From the NCBI GenBank assembly GCA_964617105.1, contig CAZTWC010000177.1, positions 228 to 7,514 on the forward strand: a DNA stretch of 7,287 nt, given 5' to 3'. Below the pieces are notes generated by a model. That model worked only from the letters and a program-made list of their open reading frames with translations. It made no database searches and was not told the origin of the DNA. Origin of the DNA: CAZTWC01 sp964617105 [NCBI: uncultured Myxococcia bacterium]. Its GTDB lineage: Bacteria > CAZTWC01. This document shows positions 1 to 6,818 of the stretch, piece by piece; the first letter of the stretch is position 1, and the number at the start of each line of letters is the position of its first letter. Position numbers and translations under genes: made by a program.

Positions 1-1394
1 CGCATATGTTGGATGGAAGGGTAAAGACCCTGCACCCGGTTATCCACGGCGGGATTTTGGCAGATCAAACCAATCCTCAGCACCTTAGTGAATTGAAAAA
101 GTTTAAAATTAATCCTTTTAGCATTGTGGTTTGTAACCTTTATCCATTTGAAAATGTAATCGGTAGATCTAAATTTAAGCATGAAGAGGCAATCGAAAAT
201 ATAGATATCGGCGGGCCTTGCATGGTTCGTGCCGCTGCCAAAAATTATAAAAGTGTTGCGATAGTGGTTGATCCTAATGACTATGCGCCGATCCTAAACG
301 AATTAAAGGTGAAAAATCAAATAAGTATGGGAACCAAGGAAAAACTTTCTCTTAAGGCTTTTAAGCATACTAGATACTATGATTCGGTTATTGTGAGGTA
401 TCTTTCCTCTGAGTTTGAAGGGGAGGAAGAATTTCCGCAAGAAAAAGAAGTTCTTCTTGAGAAAGTACAAGACCTGCGTTATGGAGAAAACCCGCACCAA
501 AAAGCAGCCTTTTACCGTGAGATAGGGGTTGGAGAAGCTGGATTGGGTTCGCAGATGGTTCAGGCAAAGCAGCTGCATGGCAAGGAATTGTCCTTCAATA
601 ATCTAGTCGATACAGATGCTGCCTGGTCAGCTGCCAATTATTTTGCAGATCCGACCGTAGCTATTATTAAGCATACTAATCCATGTGGCTTAGCCAAGGC
701 GCAAAATGTCCATATTGCTTATAAAAAGGCTTTGGCCTGTGATCCAGTATCAGCTTTTGGCAGTATTGTGGCAGCTAATCGACGGATCGATGAGGAAATG
801 GCTCAGGAAATGTCTTCTCTCTTTGTGGAGGTGGTTATTGCGCCGGGGTATACTCCTCGGGCCCTGTCTATTTTAAGGCAAAAAAAGAATCTGCGGATAA
901 TGGAGATGGGGGAGCAATCGATATGTAAACCCTTTAGTGGCCTAGATTATAAGCGGGTGAGTGGGGGACTCCTCTTTCAGGAGCCGGATCTTGCCCAGCT
1001 GGCGGTGAACGAGGTAAAAATAGTTACGAAAAAGCAGCCCAGCCTAGCAGAGATGGAAGATCTCTTTTTTGCCTGGGGGGTGGCCAAGCATGTAAAGTCT
1101 AATACAATTGTCTTGGCTAAGAATGGGCAAGCCATAGGTATTGGTGCCGGGCAAATGAGTCGGATTGATGCAGCGCATCTGGCCGTGAAAAGGTCTCGCT
1201 TCGAAGTAAAAGGAGCGGTTTTGGCTTCAGATGCTTTTTTTCCCTTTCCGGATGTGGTAGAGTTAGCGGCGAAGGTTGGAGTAACTGCTATTATTCAACC
1301 TGGAGGGTCAAAGAGAGATCAGGAATCTGTTAATAAGGCTGATGAGAGTGGTTTATCCATGCTCTTTACTGGCCGGCGACATTTTAAACACTAA
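1..1394 (+). CDS. purH: Bifunctional AICAR formyltransferase / IMP cyclohydrolase (PurH), 5' end missing
   Basis: PurH catalyses the last two steps of purine synthesis in the cytoplasm: formylation of AICAR using 10-formyl-tetrahydrofolate, then ring closure to IMP. The frame is open to the left edge (first whole codon at 3), so the start is outside. The visible ATG at 6 is an internal Met in the family motif MLDGRVKTLHP, which sits near residue 60 in complete proteins of about 520 aa, so roughly 60 N-terminal residues are missing. Counting from that Met, the cyclohydrolase domain shows NLYPF (45-49) and NIDIGGPCMVRAAAKN (65-80). The transferase domain shows DLRYGENPHQ (157-166), SFNNLVDTDAAW (196-207), the catalytic KHTNPCG (222-228), SAFGSIVAANR (249-259) and a C-terminal QPGGSKRD (431-438) followed by FTGRRHFKH. 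All of these are intact. The stop codon merges with the Shine-Dalgarno of the next gene, so the two are probably co-transcribed. Identification is very secure. Confidence 0.98.
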   Translation, partial: HMLDGRVKTLHPVIHGGILADQTNPQHLSELKKFKINPFSIVVCNLYPFENVIGRSKFKHEEAIENIDIGGPCMVRAAAKNYKSVAIVVDPNDYAPILNELKVKNQISMGTKEKLSLKAFKHTRYYDSVIVRYLSSEFEGEEEFPQEKEVLLEKVQDLRYGENPHQKAAFYREIGVGEAGLGSQMVQAKQLHGKELSFNNLVDTDAAWSAANYFADPTVAIIKHTNPCGLAKAQNVHIAYKKALACDPVSAFGSIVAANRRIDEEMAQEMSSLFVEVVIAPGYTPRALSILRQKKNLRIMEMGEQSICKPFSGLDYKRVSGGLLFQEPDLAQLAVNEVKIVTKKQPSLAEMEDLFFAWGVAKHVKSNTIVLAKNGQAIGIGAGQMSRIDAAHLAVKRSRFEVKGAVLASDAFFPFPDVVELAAKVGVTAIIQPGGSKRDQESVNKADESGLSMLFTGRRHFKH

Positions 1395-1405
1395 AGGAGG
1401 TAATC
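1393..1405 (+). promoter_or_regulatory. Near-perfect extended Shine-Dalgarno overlapping the purH stop codon
   Basis: The sequence AAAGGAGGTAATC lies directly before the ATG at 1406. It differs at one base from the complement of the canonical 16S rRNA 3' tail (AAAGGAGGTGATC). GGAGG (1396-1400) is 5 bases from the start codon. The first two bases are the last two of the purH TAA stop, so ribosomes ending purH translation release on the site. This fixes the barrel-protein start and suggests strong initiation (inference). Confidence 0.85.
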
Positions 1406-2578
1406 ATGGCAAGATTGTTAATCGGGTTCGTTCTCGTGGTAATGCTGTCTTCGGTGGCTTTCGCAGAGGCGTCAACCGTTGTTTCGAGCGATGGGGATAC
1501 TTCTAAGCTTTCTTCAGATATCGGCGGATTAAGCCTTGGTTATGTAAAAGTGGGAACCGCAGAGGTGTTTAATCTCGCCTGGCATCCGGATTTTAAATTT
1601 GGGGTAATTGGTTTGGGATTTGATGTAAATATCGGGCTGGGGGAAAACCGTCCGTTGGATTATGAGAATGTTGTGTTGCGTTATGTGGAGTACGACGATG
1701 GTAAAAAGGGTTTACGTTATGGGATTATAGATAATTTAACCTGGGGCCATGGTCTGTTGCTGGACGGCTATTCAACCCGACTGACGAGCTCGGCCTTGTT
1801 AAATAATACCATGATGGCCTGGAAAGGATATCTTGATCTGGATCCATATGTGGTGCGGGCTCTTTCCACTAAAACGGGCGTGAATGCTATCCGTGCCGAA
1901 GAAAAAATCAATCCGCTCTTAACTTTGGGCCAGACTTATATTGCTGACAGTGATGGAATTGTGGTGGCAGGGACCAATACAACTCAAACGGTTTCTGGGC
2001 TGGGAATAGACGCCACGGTTCCTCTTCCGTTGAATTTGGAAGGATATGCAGAGTATGCACAATTGCTGAATCATGGAGGTGGTTTTGGTACTGGGCTCTC
2101 TTGGGGTTATGATTTTATGGTGGCTTCTGCCAACCTTACGGCAGGGTATCGATTTCTAGACAGCCGTTTTGTTCCAGGTTATTTTAATGCTGACTACGAG
2201 AGCAATCCCATTAATTTGACATCCGCCGAGGCAACGGGAAATATTAAAAATGGTTATGTTGCCCAAATGGATGTTAAGGCTTTGGGACTAGCGAGCCTGG
2301 GGATCAAATATGAGAATTATAACGAAAGTGAAGCTACGCTAAATGCCGACCTTTATGCCAAACTGCCGCAAGATGTTGAGGTTACGGGATATTACCAACA
2401 GCCTAGTTTTGTAAACTTTCGATCCCTTACGTTGGAAGAAGGGGCCATCCTGGGTGGGACAATGGCTTATCCCATCAACCAATTTGCTAAAGCAGTAGTG
2501 CATTATAAAAAATACTACGACACTGGAACCCAGCAAGTTGTGGAATCGCAGTACTACGAGGTGCAGTTGAGTTTTTAG
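1406..2578 (+). CDS. Exported beta-barrel-like outer-membrane protein, function unknown
   Basis: This 390-aa protein begins with a typical Sec signal peptide: Arg at position 3, then a hydrophobic core (LLIGFVLVVML) and a probable signal peptidase I cleavage after SVAFA (about residue 20). The mature part is rich in Gly, Tyr, Asn and Thr with short alternating hydrophobic/polar stretches such as GLRYGIIDNLTWGHG, ASANLTAGYRFLDSR, LASLGIKYENY and DVEVTGYYQQPS. It ends YYEVQLSF, and a terminal Phe after alternating residues is the usual last-strand signal of barrel proteins inserted by the BAM machinery. It contains no Cys. I do not recognise a named family; a porin or other outer-membrane channel is the likeliest class, and substrate and role are unknown. 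It follows purH by 11 bases with a very strong ribosome-binding site, so it is probably abundant and at least partly read from the purH transcript. Its stop overlaps the stop of the convergent tsaC gene by 4 bases, with no terminator hairpin between. Confidence 0.8.
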   Translation: MARLLIGFVLVVMLSSVAFAEASTVVSSDGDTSKLSSDIGGLSLGYVKVGTAEVFNLAWHPDFKFGVIGLGFDVNIGLGENRPLDYENVVLRYVEYDDGKKGLRYGIIDNLTWGHGLLLDGYSTRLTSSALLNNTMMAWKGYLDLDPYVVRALSTKTGVNAIRAEEKINPLLTLGQTYIADSDGIVVAGTNTTQTVSGLGIDATVPLPLNLEGYAEYAQLLNHGGGFGTGLSWGYDFMVASANLTAGYRFLDSRFVPGYFNADYESNPINLTSAEATGNIKNGYVAQMDVKALGLASLGIKYENYNESEATLNADLYAKLPQDVEVTGYYQQPSFVNFRSLTLEEGAILGGTMAYPINQFAKAVVHYKKYYDTGTQQVVESQYYEVQLSF

Positions 2579-3114
2579 GCCCTTAAGACTTTAAATCCTT
2601 TAGTAGCGTCGATTACTCTGGAGGCCTGGCCGCTTTTTACTCTTCCAGGGAGGATAAAATCTACCTCTGGAACTTTCTTTTTTGCTTCTTTGGTGCTTAG
2701 GGCAGGTTCCCCCCCAGATTTATTTGCAGAGGTTGCCACAATTGGCCCGCATTTCTTGATTAGTTCTAAGGCAATTTTATGATCCGGCATGCGTAAGCCT
2801 ACTTTGGAGGTCCCCCCGGTAACGAGTTTTGGGACAGTTTTATTTTTATAAACTACTAGAGTTAGCGGGCCTGGCCACTCTTCTTTTAGCAATTCTAGGG
2901 ACTTTGTACTGAGCTCCCCTAATTTTTTGGCCTGCCTAAGGTTTGCGACGAGAACCTGAAGAGGCTTTTTCTTTGGACGTTTCTTTATTTTAAAGATTCG
3001 TTTAATGGCTTCTGGACATTCTAGAGATGCTCCGATTCCGAAAACTGTCTCGGTCGGGAAGGCAACTACACCACCGGATTTTAGGATTTTTGCGGCTCTT
3101 TCTAACATTGTCAT
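2575..3114 (-). CDS. tsaC: L-threonylcarbamoyladenylate synthase, TsaC/YrdC type (Sua5/YciO/YrdC family)
   Basis: The product makes threonylcarbamoyl-AMP from threonine, bicarbonate and ATP in the cytoplasm. The TsaB/TsaD/TsaE proteins, not in this window, then transfer the group to A37 of ANN-decoding tRNAs (t6A). In the 179-aa protein the family hallmarks are GGVVAFPTETVFGIGA (14-29), the Lys-x-Arg nucleotide-binding motif in KIKKRP (42-47) followed by KKPLQVLV, EEWPGPLTLVV (78-88), VGLRMPDH (105-112) and GPIVATSANKSGG (123-135). It is the short single-domain form, without the C-terminal domain of Sua5. It ends at KVLRA, just where relatives usually have an R-x-G tail, so the C terminus is slightly short. 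The start is fixed within narrow limits: an in-frame TAG lies 15 bases upstream and the only other choice is the ATG at 3108. No Shine-Dalgarno is visible before either start. YciO-like paralogues share the fold, so the exact subfamily is less certain than the family. Confidence 0.92.
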   Translation of the reverse strand: MTMLERAAKILKSGGVVAFPTETVFGIGASLECPEAIKRIFKIKKRPKKKPLQVLVANLRQAKKLGELSTKSLELLKEEWPGPLTLVVYKNKTVPKLVTGGTSKVGLRMPDHKIALELIKKCGPIVATSANKSGGEPALSTKEAKKKVPEVDFILPGRVKSGQASRVIDATKGFKVLRA

Positions 3115-3136
3115 GTTAGGATTAGTATACTATAAT
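3108..3136 (+). promoter_or_regulatory. Sigma-70-type promoter for the caspase-like lipoprotein gene
   Basis: A -35 box TTGTCA (3108-3113, 5 of 6 consensus bases) and a perfect -10 box TATAAT (3131-3136) are separated by exactly 17 bases. Transcription would start near 3143, leaving a leader of about 18 bases before the ATG at 3161. The -35 box overlaps the tsaC start codon (3112-3114 on the other strand), so the two promoters may interfere. Confidence 0.75.
3124..3129 (-). promoter_or_regulatory. tsaC: Possible -10 box for tsaC
   Basis: Read on the minus strand, 3129 to 3124 is TATACT, one base from the -10 consensus. It lies within a 10-base perfect palindrome (TAGTATACTA, 3123-3132) that overlaps the plus-strand TATAAT. 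Transcription would begin only a few bases before the tsaC ATG, consistent with a leaderless or nearly leaderless message and with the lack of a Shine-Dalgarno there. No good -35 box is found at 16-18 bases, so the call is weak. Confidence 0.3.
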
Positions 3137-3160
3137 TGCGTGGAGCAAGAAAGTTGGGTT

Positions 3161-4795
3161 ATGAACAGTCTAAAAATTAATATATTTTTCCTGACAATTA
3201 TTCTTTTGCTTTCTGGTTGTGGTGGAGGAACAACTACCACGACAACTACCTCGACCAGTCCGACGTCGGTTAGCACGACCACTTCGACTTCTTCCTCTTC
3301 GACTACGCTCGGAACGAGTACAACAACCACTAGTACAACAACTACCAGCACAGTCCCTACAGGAGAAGTCATTTACGGCTATGTTTTTCAATCTGGGGGA
3401 ACAGTCGAGGTTGTGGATAACCCGAGCAATGCGAGTGCGGGCATGGCGGTTGGTTCGGGTGTTGCTGTGAAAGTGCTCGATATAACTGGGGAAGTTGTTG
3501 CCACCGCTACAACAGATGTCACGGGTCTTTTCCAGATCACGAACTTTTCCAGTGGCTATCTTAGCGTGCAGGTTAGGCTTGATCCTTCGAGCCTAAATCC
3601 GGATGAGACAATCAATCTTACGGCGATTCCCAACGCAACCCTGGTGCTTGGCAAATCTTATACGATTAGCCGCGAAGCCGCAACGGCTCTGGCCTTGAGC
3701 GGCGTATCAAGCGAAGCATTGGTTGCTGGGACACTGACCCCACTTCCTGCTGGGGTGGTGATCAAGCGACCATCTGGAACAGATGAAGTTACAGGTTTAC
3801 GTGCTTATGAAACAGTCCGTACCCTGTCTGAAGCGGAATGGTTTTACTTTGTGGACCTCTTCCCAGATGCTCTTTATGCTCATCCTGTCCAATATGTCTT
3901 TGTAAGTGCCCAAACCGGGGATGTAACGCGGCTGACGGATTATAAGTGGCCGCCACGCGTCAATGATTTTGCATTATGGTCCAGACCAAGTCGTCAGCTC
4001 TTCACTTATAATGGAATTAATCTATATGATCTGGATTTTGATGATCTTCCTTCCAGTTGGACGGCTACGGAAATATCCGAAGTTGTGCAATTGCCGCAAT
4101 CCTTTATCAATTCTGCAGAAAGCTCTTCGGTTGCATCCAGTGTTTCACCCTATGGTACTTGCTCTGAGGATCACCGTATTTATGTTGTTTTACTCAAGGT
4201 TTCAGAGGATGACGGGCTTCTCTGGGATGTCAACGAGATGTGGGATTTCTTTTCGCCAGATGTTGAAACTGGGGACATGGCTAGTGTTGATACAACGATA
4301 CAAGGTGTTACCGGCTATACCAGTCAGATAAATGCCTTTAACCAGACTATTTCCGACCGACTCGATAGTGGCCTGCATTCCACCCTTATTCTTTTTATTA
4401 CCGGGCATGGGATGGATGATGTCATTGCCTGGGATGTTGTTACGCCAGATGGTGGGCAGACTTTTGTACCGGGTCAGCTTGGTTTGCAGACCACTAGGGC
4501 TTGTCGGGTTCGAGTTATTATCAATTCTTGTTATGCGGAAAAGATGGCTGATAACCTTGAGGCTATTTTATCGAATGCTGGGATAAGTGATTACTGCATT
4601 TACGCTTCTAGTTTAAGTTCACAATATTCGGCATTATATAATCCCTGGAAATTTTTCGCCCGCACAGGGTCTCCCTTTGTACATAAATTTATGAGTGTAG
4701 CTAACATTGTTGATGGCGATATTACTGGGGCAACCGAGGGCAACCTGGCCCTGGATACCCTTTTTCCCCAGACCCCAAACATCCATCCCGATTAA
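3161..4795 (+). CDS. Lipoprotein with Ser/Thr stalk and C-terminal caspase/legumain-like (clan CD) domain
   Basis: This 544-aa protein starts with a lipoprotein signal peptide: MNSLK, a hydrophobic core and the lipobox LLSGC, with the lipidated Cys at residue 20. Gly at +2 suggests outer-membrane sorting if E. coli-like rules hold. Residues 24-64 form a Ser/Thr stalk. Residues 73-140 look like a carboxypeptidase-regulatory-type beta sandwich (SGVAVKVLDITGEVVATATTD). Residues about 222-268 contain a Trp/Tyr-rich stretch with SAQTGDVTRL, faintly PepSY-like. From about 337 the order is that of a caspase fold: strand HRIYVVLLKV, helix, strand STLILFITGHG (His416), strand RVRVIINSCY (Cys457), then YASSLSSQYSALYN. 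The His-Gly and Cys follow hydrophobic strands and are 41 residues apart, as I recall for human legumain (His148/Cys189), so a C13-like or other clan CD peptidase is the best guess. Activity and specificity are unproven. The ATG at 3161 is preferred over the in-frame ATG at 3005, which lies inside tsaC and upstream of the promoter and would bury the signal peptide. A weak GGAG sits at 3142-3145. Confidence 0.8.
   Translation: MNSLKINIFFLTIILLLSGCGGGTTTTTTTSTSPTSVSTTTSTSSSSTTLGTSTTTTSTTTTSTVPTGEVIYGYVFQSGGTVEVVDNPSNASAGMAVGSGVAVKVLDITGEVVATATTDVTGLFQITNFSSGYLSVQVRLDPSSLNPDETINLTAIPNATLVLGKSYTISREAATALALSGVSSEALVAGTLTPLPAGVVIKRPSGTDEVTGLRAYETVRTLSEAEWFYFVDLFPDALYAHPVQYVFVSAQTGDVTRLTDYKWPPRVNDFALWSRPSRQLFTYNGINLYDLDFDDLPSSWTATEISEVVQLPQSFINSAESSSVASSVSPYGTCSEDHRIYVVLLKVSEDDGLLWDVNEMWDFFSPDVETGDMASVDTTIQGVTGYTSQINAFNQTISDRLDSGLHSTLILFITGHGMDDVIAWDVVTPDGGQTFVPGQLGLQTTRACRVRVIINSCYAEKMADNLEAILSNAGISDYCIYASSLSSQYSALYNPWKFFARTGSPFVHKFMSVANIVDGDITGATEGNLALDTLFPQTPNIHPD
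3230..3352 (+). repeat. Low-complexity Ser/Thr-codon tract encoding the lipoprotein stalk
   Basis: This tract encodes 41 residues of which 37 are Ser or Thr (the rest are Pro, Val, Leu and Gly). At DNA level it is a degenerate run of ACN, TCN and AGY triplets, with third positions mixed rather than a clean tandem repeat. It starts three residues after the lipidated Cys. Such tracts are typical extended linkers holding a domain away from the membrane, and they can be glycosylated (inference). Confidence 0.85.
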
Positions 4796-4831
4796 ACTGA
4801 AATTTCCCCATAAAAGCAACGAAAAAGAAGT

Positions 4832-4835
4832 GGAG
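4832..4835 (+). promoter_or_regulatory. Shine-Dalgarno that fixes the glycosyltransferase start
   Basis: GGAG lies 6 bases before the ATG at 4842. It selects that ATG over the in-frame ATG at 4707, which lies inside the lipoprotein gene and would add 45 residues with no family resemblance. The 46-base gap after the lipoprotein stop shows no convincing promoter or terminator. Confidence 0.65.
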
Positions 4836-4841
4836 TATGCT

Positions 4842-5933
4842 ATGTCAATTCTAGCTAGAGCTAAAACAAAATTATTGGGGAGTATTCCACTGGTGCCGCG
4901 TACGGTGCATCAACGGCGCTATACCCGTCCACTTCCTACGCAATTGGAAGCTTCGGAAATACCTAAGACTTCGGTAATTATTCCCACACGTAATCGACCA
5001 GATGAGCTTGAGCATTGTATTGATTCAATCTTGCGGCAGACGGTTCTGCCGGATGAGGTTCTGGTGGTTGATGATGGTAATCTCCCATCTTTAGAATATG
5101 ATGTTCTATTTGCTGGGTCGGGAATTGATTTTCGCTATGTCAAAAAAACCGAGCCGGGAATTGCGGCGTCAAGAAATATGGGGGTGGGGTTGGCCAAAGG
5201 AGAAATTATATTTTTTGTAGATGATGACGTGGTATTGGAACCAGCTTATATAGAAGAAACGCTTAGGGTTTTTATGTCAGACCCAGAAAAAGAGGTTGGA
5301 GGAGTGGATGGGCATTATGTTAATAAATTCGAGCGAAAGGGAACAGAAAAATTGGCCAGAGCTATTTTTGGATTGTATCTCGATAGGTTTGAGGGAGTGG
5401 TGCTCCCTAACGGTTACAGCCGTAAAACTAATAGTTTTGATTTTCCGGTTGTTACTCAATTCTTTTGGGGTATAGCGGCGTTTAGAAGAGAGGTTTTTCA
5501 TACTCATTCCTTATATTTTGATGAGGCCAATTATCCAGGATACTCTCAGGGAGAAGACTCGGAATTTGCCTATCGGGTTTCAGCAGCATTTAAACTGGTT
5601 TACACTCCTTTTGCTCGTTTCCGGCATGAAGTGGGTGATGGTGGCCGACCAAAGTCCTTCAGAAGGGGAGTGCAGCAGATTCATTGTGCTTATAAGAACT
5701 TAGCATTAAATAACGAATTAGGCTTACTTAATTACTTATTAATGGGTTGGTTTTTTACTGGTTTACAATCGCTCGCATTTTATAAGTTAGTTAAACCTTC
5801 CGCCAATAGAAGGAGAGCATTCTGGAGGTTAGCTGGCCATACTGCTGGAATTGCTTCCATTCCTTTTTCAATTCCTTCAAGAAATGGTTTTGGGTCTGCT
5901 TTTGCACAGTGGCTTTCAGAGGTGGAGGAATAA
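4842..5933 (+). CDS. Glycosyltransferase family 2 (GT-A fold)
   Basis: This 363-aa enzyme transfers a sugar from a nucleotide-sugar donor, by family expectation on the cytoplasmic face during envelope polysaccharide or glycolipid assembly. After a basic N-terminal segment of about 42 residues, the GT2 core begins with SVIIPTRNRPDELEHCIDSI (44-63), QTVLPDEVLVVDDGN (66-80), GIAASRNMGV (106-115) and the metal-binding DxD in FFVDDDVV (124-131). FFWGIAAFRREVF (207-219) and GEDSEFAYRV (237-246) follow the usual GT2 order; the ED pair in the latter is where the catalytic base normally lies. RHEVGDGG (261-268) is the conserved downstream His region. A hydrophobic stretch at about 293-313 could dock on or cross the membrane. 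All expected motifs are present, so it should be active, but donor and acceptor cannot be read from sequence. It is the first of three genes separated by 3-base gaps, and its stop is followed at once by the amidohydrolase start. Confidence 0.92.
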   Translation: MSILARAKTKLLGSIPLVPRTVHQRRYTRPLPTQLEASEIPKTSVIIPTRNRPDELEHCIDSILRQTVLPDEVLVVDDGNLPSLEYDVLFAGSGIDFRYVKKTEPGIAASRNMGVGLAKGEIIFFVDDDVVLEPAYIEETLRVFMSDPEKEVGGVDGHYVNKFERKGTEKLARAIFGLYLDRFEGVVLPNGYSRKTNSFDFPVVTQFFWGIAAFRREVFHTHSLYFDEANYPGYSQGEDSEFAYRVSAAFKLVYTPFARFRHEVGDGGRPKSFRRGVQQIHCAYKNLALNNELGLLNYLLMGWFFTGLQSLAFYKLVKPSANRRRAFWRLAGHTAGIASIPFSIPSRNGFGSAFAQWLSEVEE

Positions 5934-5936
5934 ATT

Positions 5937-6815
5937 ATGCCGGTAGAGATAAGAGCAACAACTCCTTATCAACCACGCTATCCAGTTGTAGATGTGCATG
6001 GCCATGGCTATAAGGATCCTAGAAGGTTCCAGGAAGTAGCGGCGATATATTCTATTCCTCTTTATGGGCCAGGTGGAATAGGGGATGCATGGGTTGCCAT
6101 GCAGCGAACTGGAACTACCAAGCAAGTCATCAAAAACTTTGCTAAAGGTCCAGGGGTGGTAAGAGCGGCAAACAACTTTGCCATTGAGGTTGCGCGTGAA
6201 CATCGTGGCCATTTGTTTCCGACCGGAACGATTCATCCCGCCTATGCTAGAAATGCCGAGGAGGTTGAGCGTTTAGCTGAAGCTGGGGTTTTAGGAATTG
6301 GCTTTGATTCTTGTTGGCAAGGCTTTGAGATAGATGATCCTCGCCTTAGCGAAGCGTATCGCCGAATATCTAGATACGGGATGTTCATTTTAACCCATAC
6401 TGGGGTTGATCTAGGTGCGCCGCACAGTTCTACCATGACTTGGGCGAAGAATGTTCTGGCAGTAAAAGACATGGCCCCGGATTCAACAATTATTGCCGCA
6501 CACTTGGGCGCGAATATGGCGTTTGAGCGAGCTAGGGAATATATTGGTTCTGCTGGGATTTTGTTTGACCTTGCTTGGGTTATGGAAATGTGTTTTAACA
6601 CAAAACTTACTACGGAAGATCAAATACTCGAGATTATTGGTTATTTGGGAGCAGATAGCATTGTCTATGGATCGGATTACCCCTGGGCAGACCCAGGAGC
6701 GCAACTAAAGTTTTGGGAAGAGTTTTTTCCAGATGAGGTCTGGAGAAAAATATCACATGAGAATGCGATAAGGGAACTGGGCTTTGAAATGGAAATTGAA
6801 CCGGGAAAAGGGTAA
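5937..6815 (+). CDS. Amidohydrolase family 2-type metal-dependent hydrolase (TIM barrel)
   Basis: This 292-aa protein has the ordered metal ligands of the amidohydrolase-2 group (Amidohydro_2, PF04909-like): HxH in VDVHGHG (His21, His23), His154 in ILTHTG, His189 in IAAHLG and Asp247 in YGSDYPWADP. The C terminus carries the usual ISHENAIRELG helix (272-282). The length fits the family. Known members decarboxylate or hydrolyse cyclic and aromatic acids, lactones or amides, and the substrate here cannot be inferred. There is no signal peptide, so it should be cytoplasmic. The start at 5937 is supported by GGAGG at 5924-5928, 8 bases upstream and inside the end of the glycosyltransferase gene. 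The gene is 3 bases from both neighbours, so it is almost certainly co-transcribed and perhaps translationally coupled with them. Its partners suggest a role in carbohydrate or envelope metabolism rather than aromatic breakdown, but that is inference. Confidence 0.88.
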   Translation: MPVEIRATTPYQPRYPVVDVHGHGYKDPRRFQEVAAIYSIPLYGPGGIGDAWVAMQRTGTTKQVIKNFAKGPGVVRAANNFAIEVAREHRGHLFPTGTIHPAYARNAEEVERLAEAGVLGIGFDSCWQGFEIDDPRLSEAYRRISRYGMFILTHTGVDLGAPHSSTMTWAKNVLAVKDMAPDSTIIAAHLGANMAFERAREYIGSAGILFDLAWVMEMCFNTKLTTEDQILEIIGYLGADSIVYGSDYPWADPGAQLKFWEEFFPDEVWRKISHENAIRELGFEMEIEPGKG

Positions 6816-6818
6816 ATC

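Noticed and set aside
303-578. Minus-strand 91-codon open frame inside purH
   Set aside because: It is fully antisense to a conserved gene, with composition typical of a shadow frame.
3005-3160. Upstream in-frame extension of the lipoprotein starting at ATG 3005
   Set aside because: It lies within tsaC, precedes the TTGTCA/TATAAT promoter and would put 52 residues before a classic lipoprotein signal peptide. The in-frame GTG at 3140 was also rejected, because it lies only a few bases after the -10 box, before the expected transcript start.
3130-3391. Val-rich and Arg/Ser-rich minus-strand open frames across the Ser/Thr tract
   Set aside because: They are antisense readings of a low-complexity triplet run, without ribosome sites or family resemblance.
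3737-3756. Hairpin ACCCCA - 8-base loop - TGGGGT
   Set aside because: It is a short stem with no following T-tract, in the middle of the lipoprotein coding region, so not a credible terminator.
4707-4841. Upstream in-frame extension of the glycosyltransferase from ATG 4707
   Set aside because: It overlaps the lipoprotein C terminus, has no family resemblance, and the ATG at 4842 has a well-placed GGAG.
4796-4841. Possible promoter in the gap before the glycosyltransferase
   Set aside because: The AT-rich TTAAAC and CATAAA boxes do not have the right spacing, and no convincing -10 is present.
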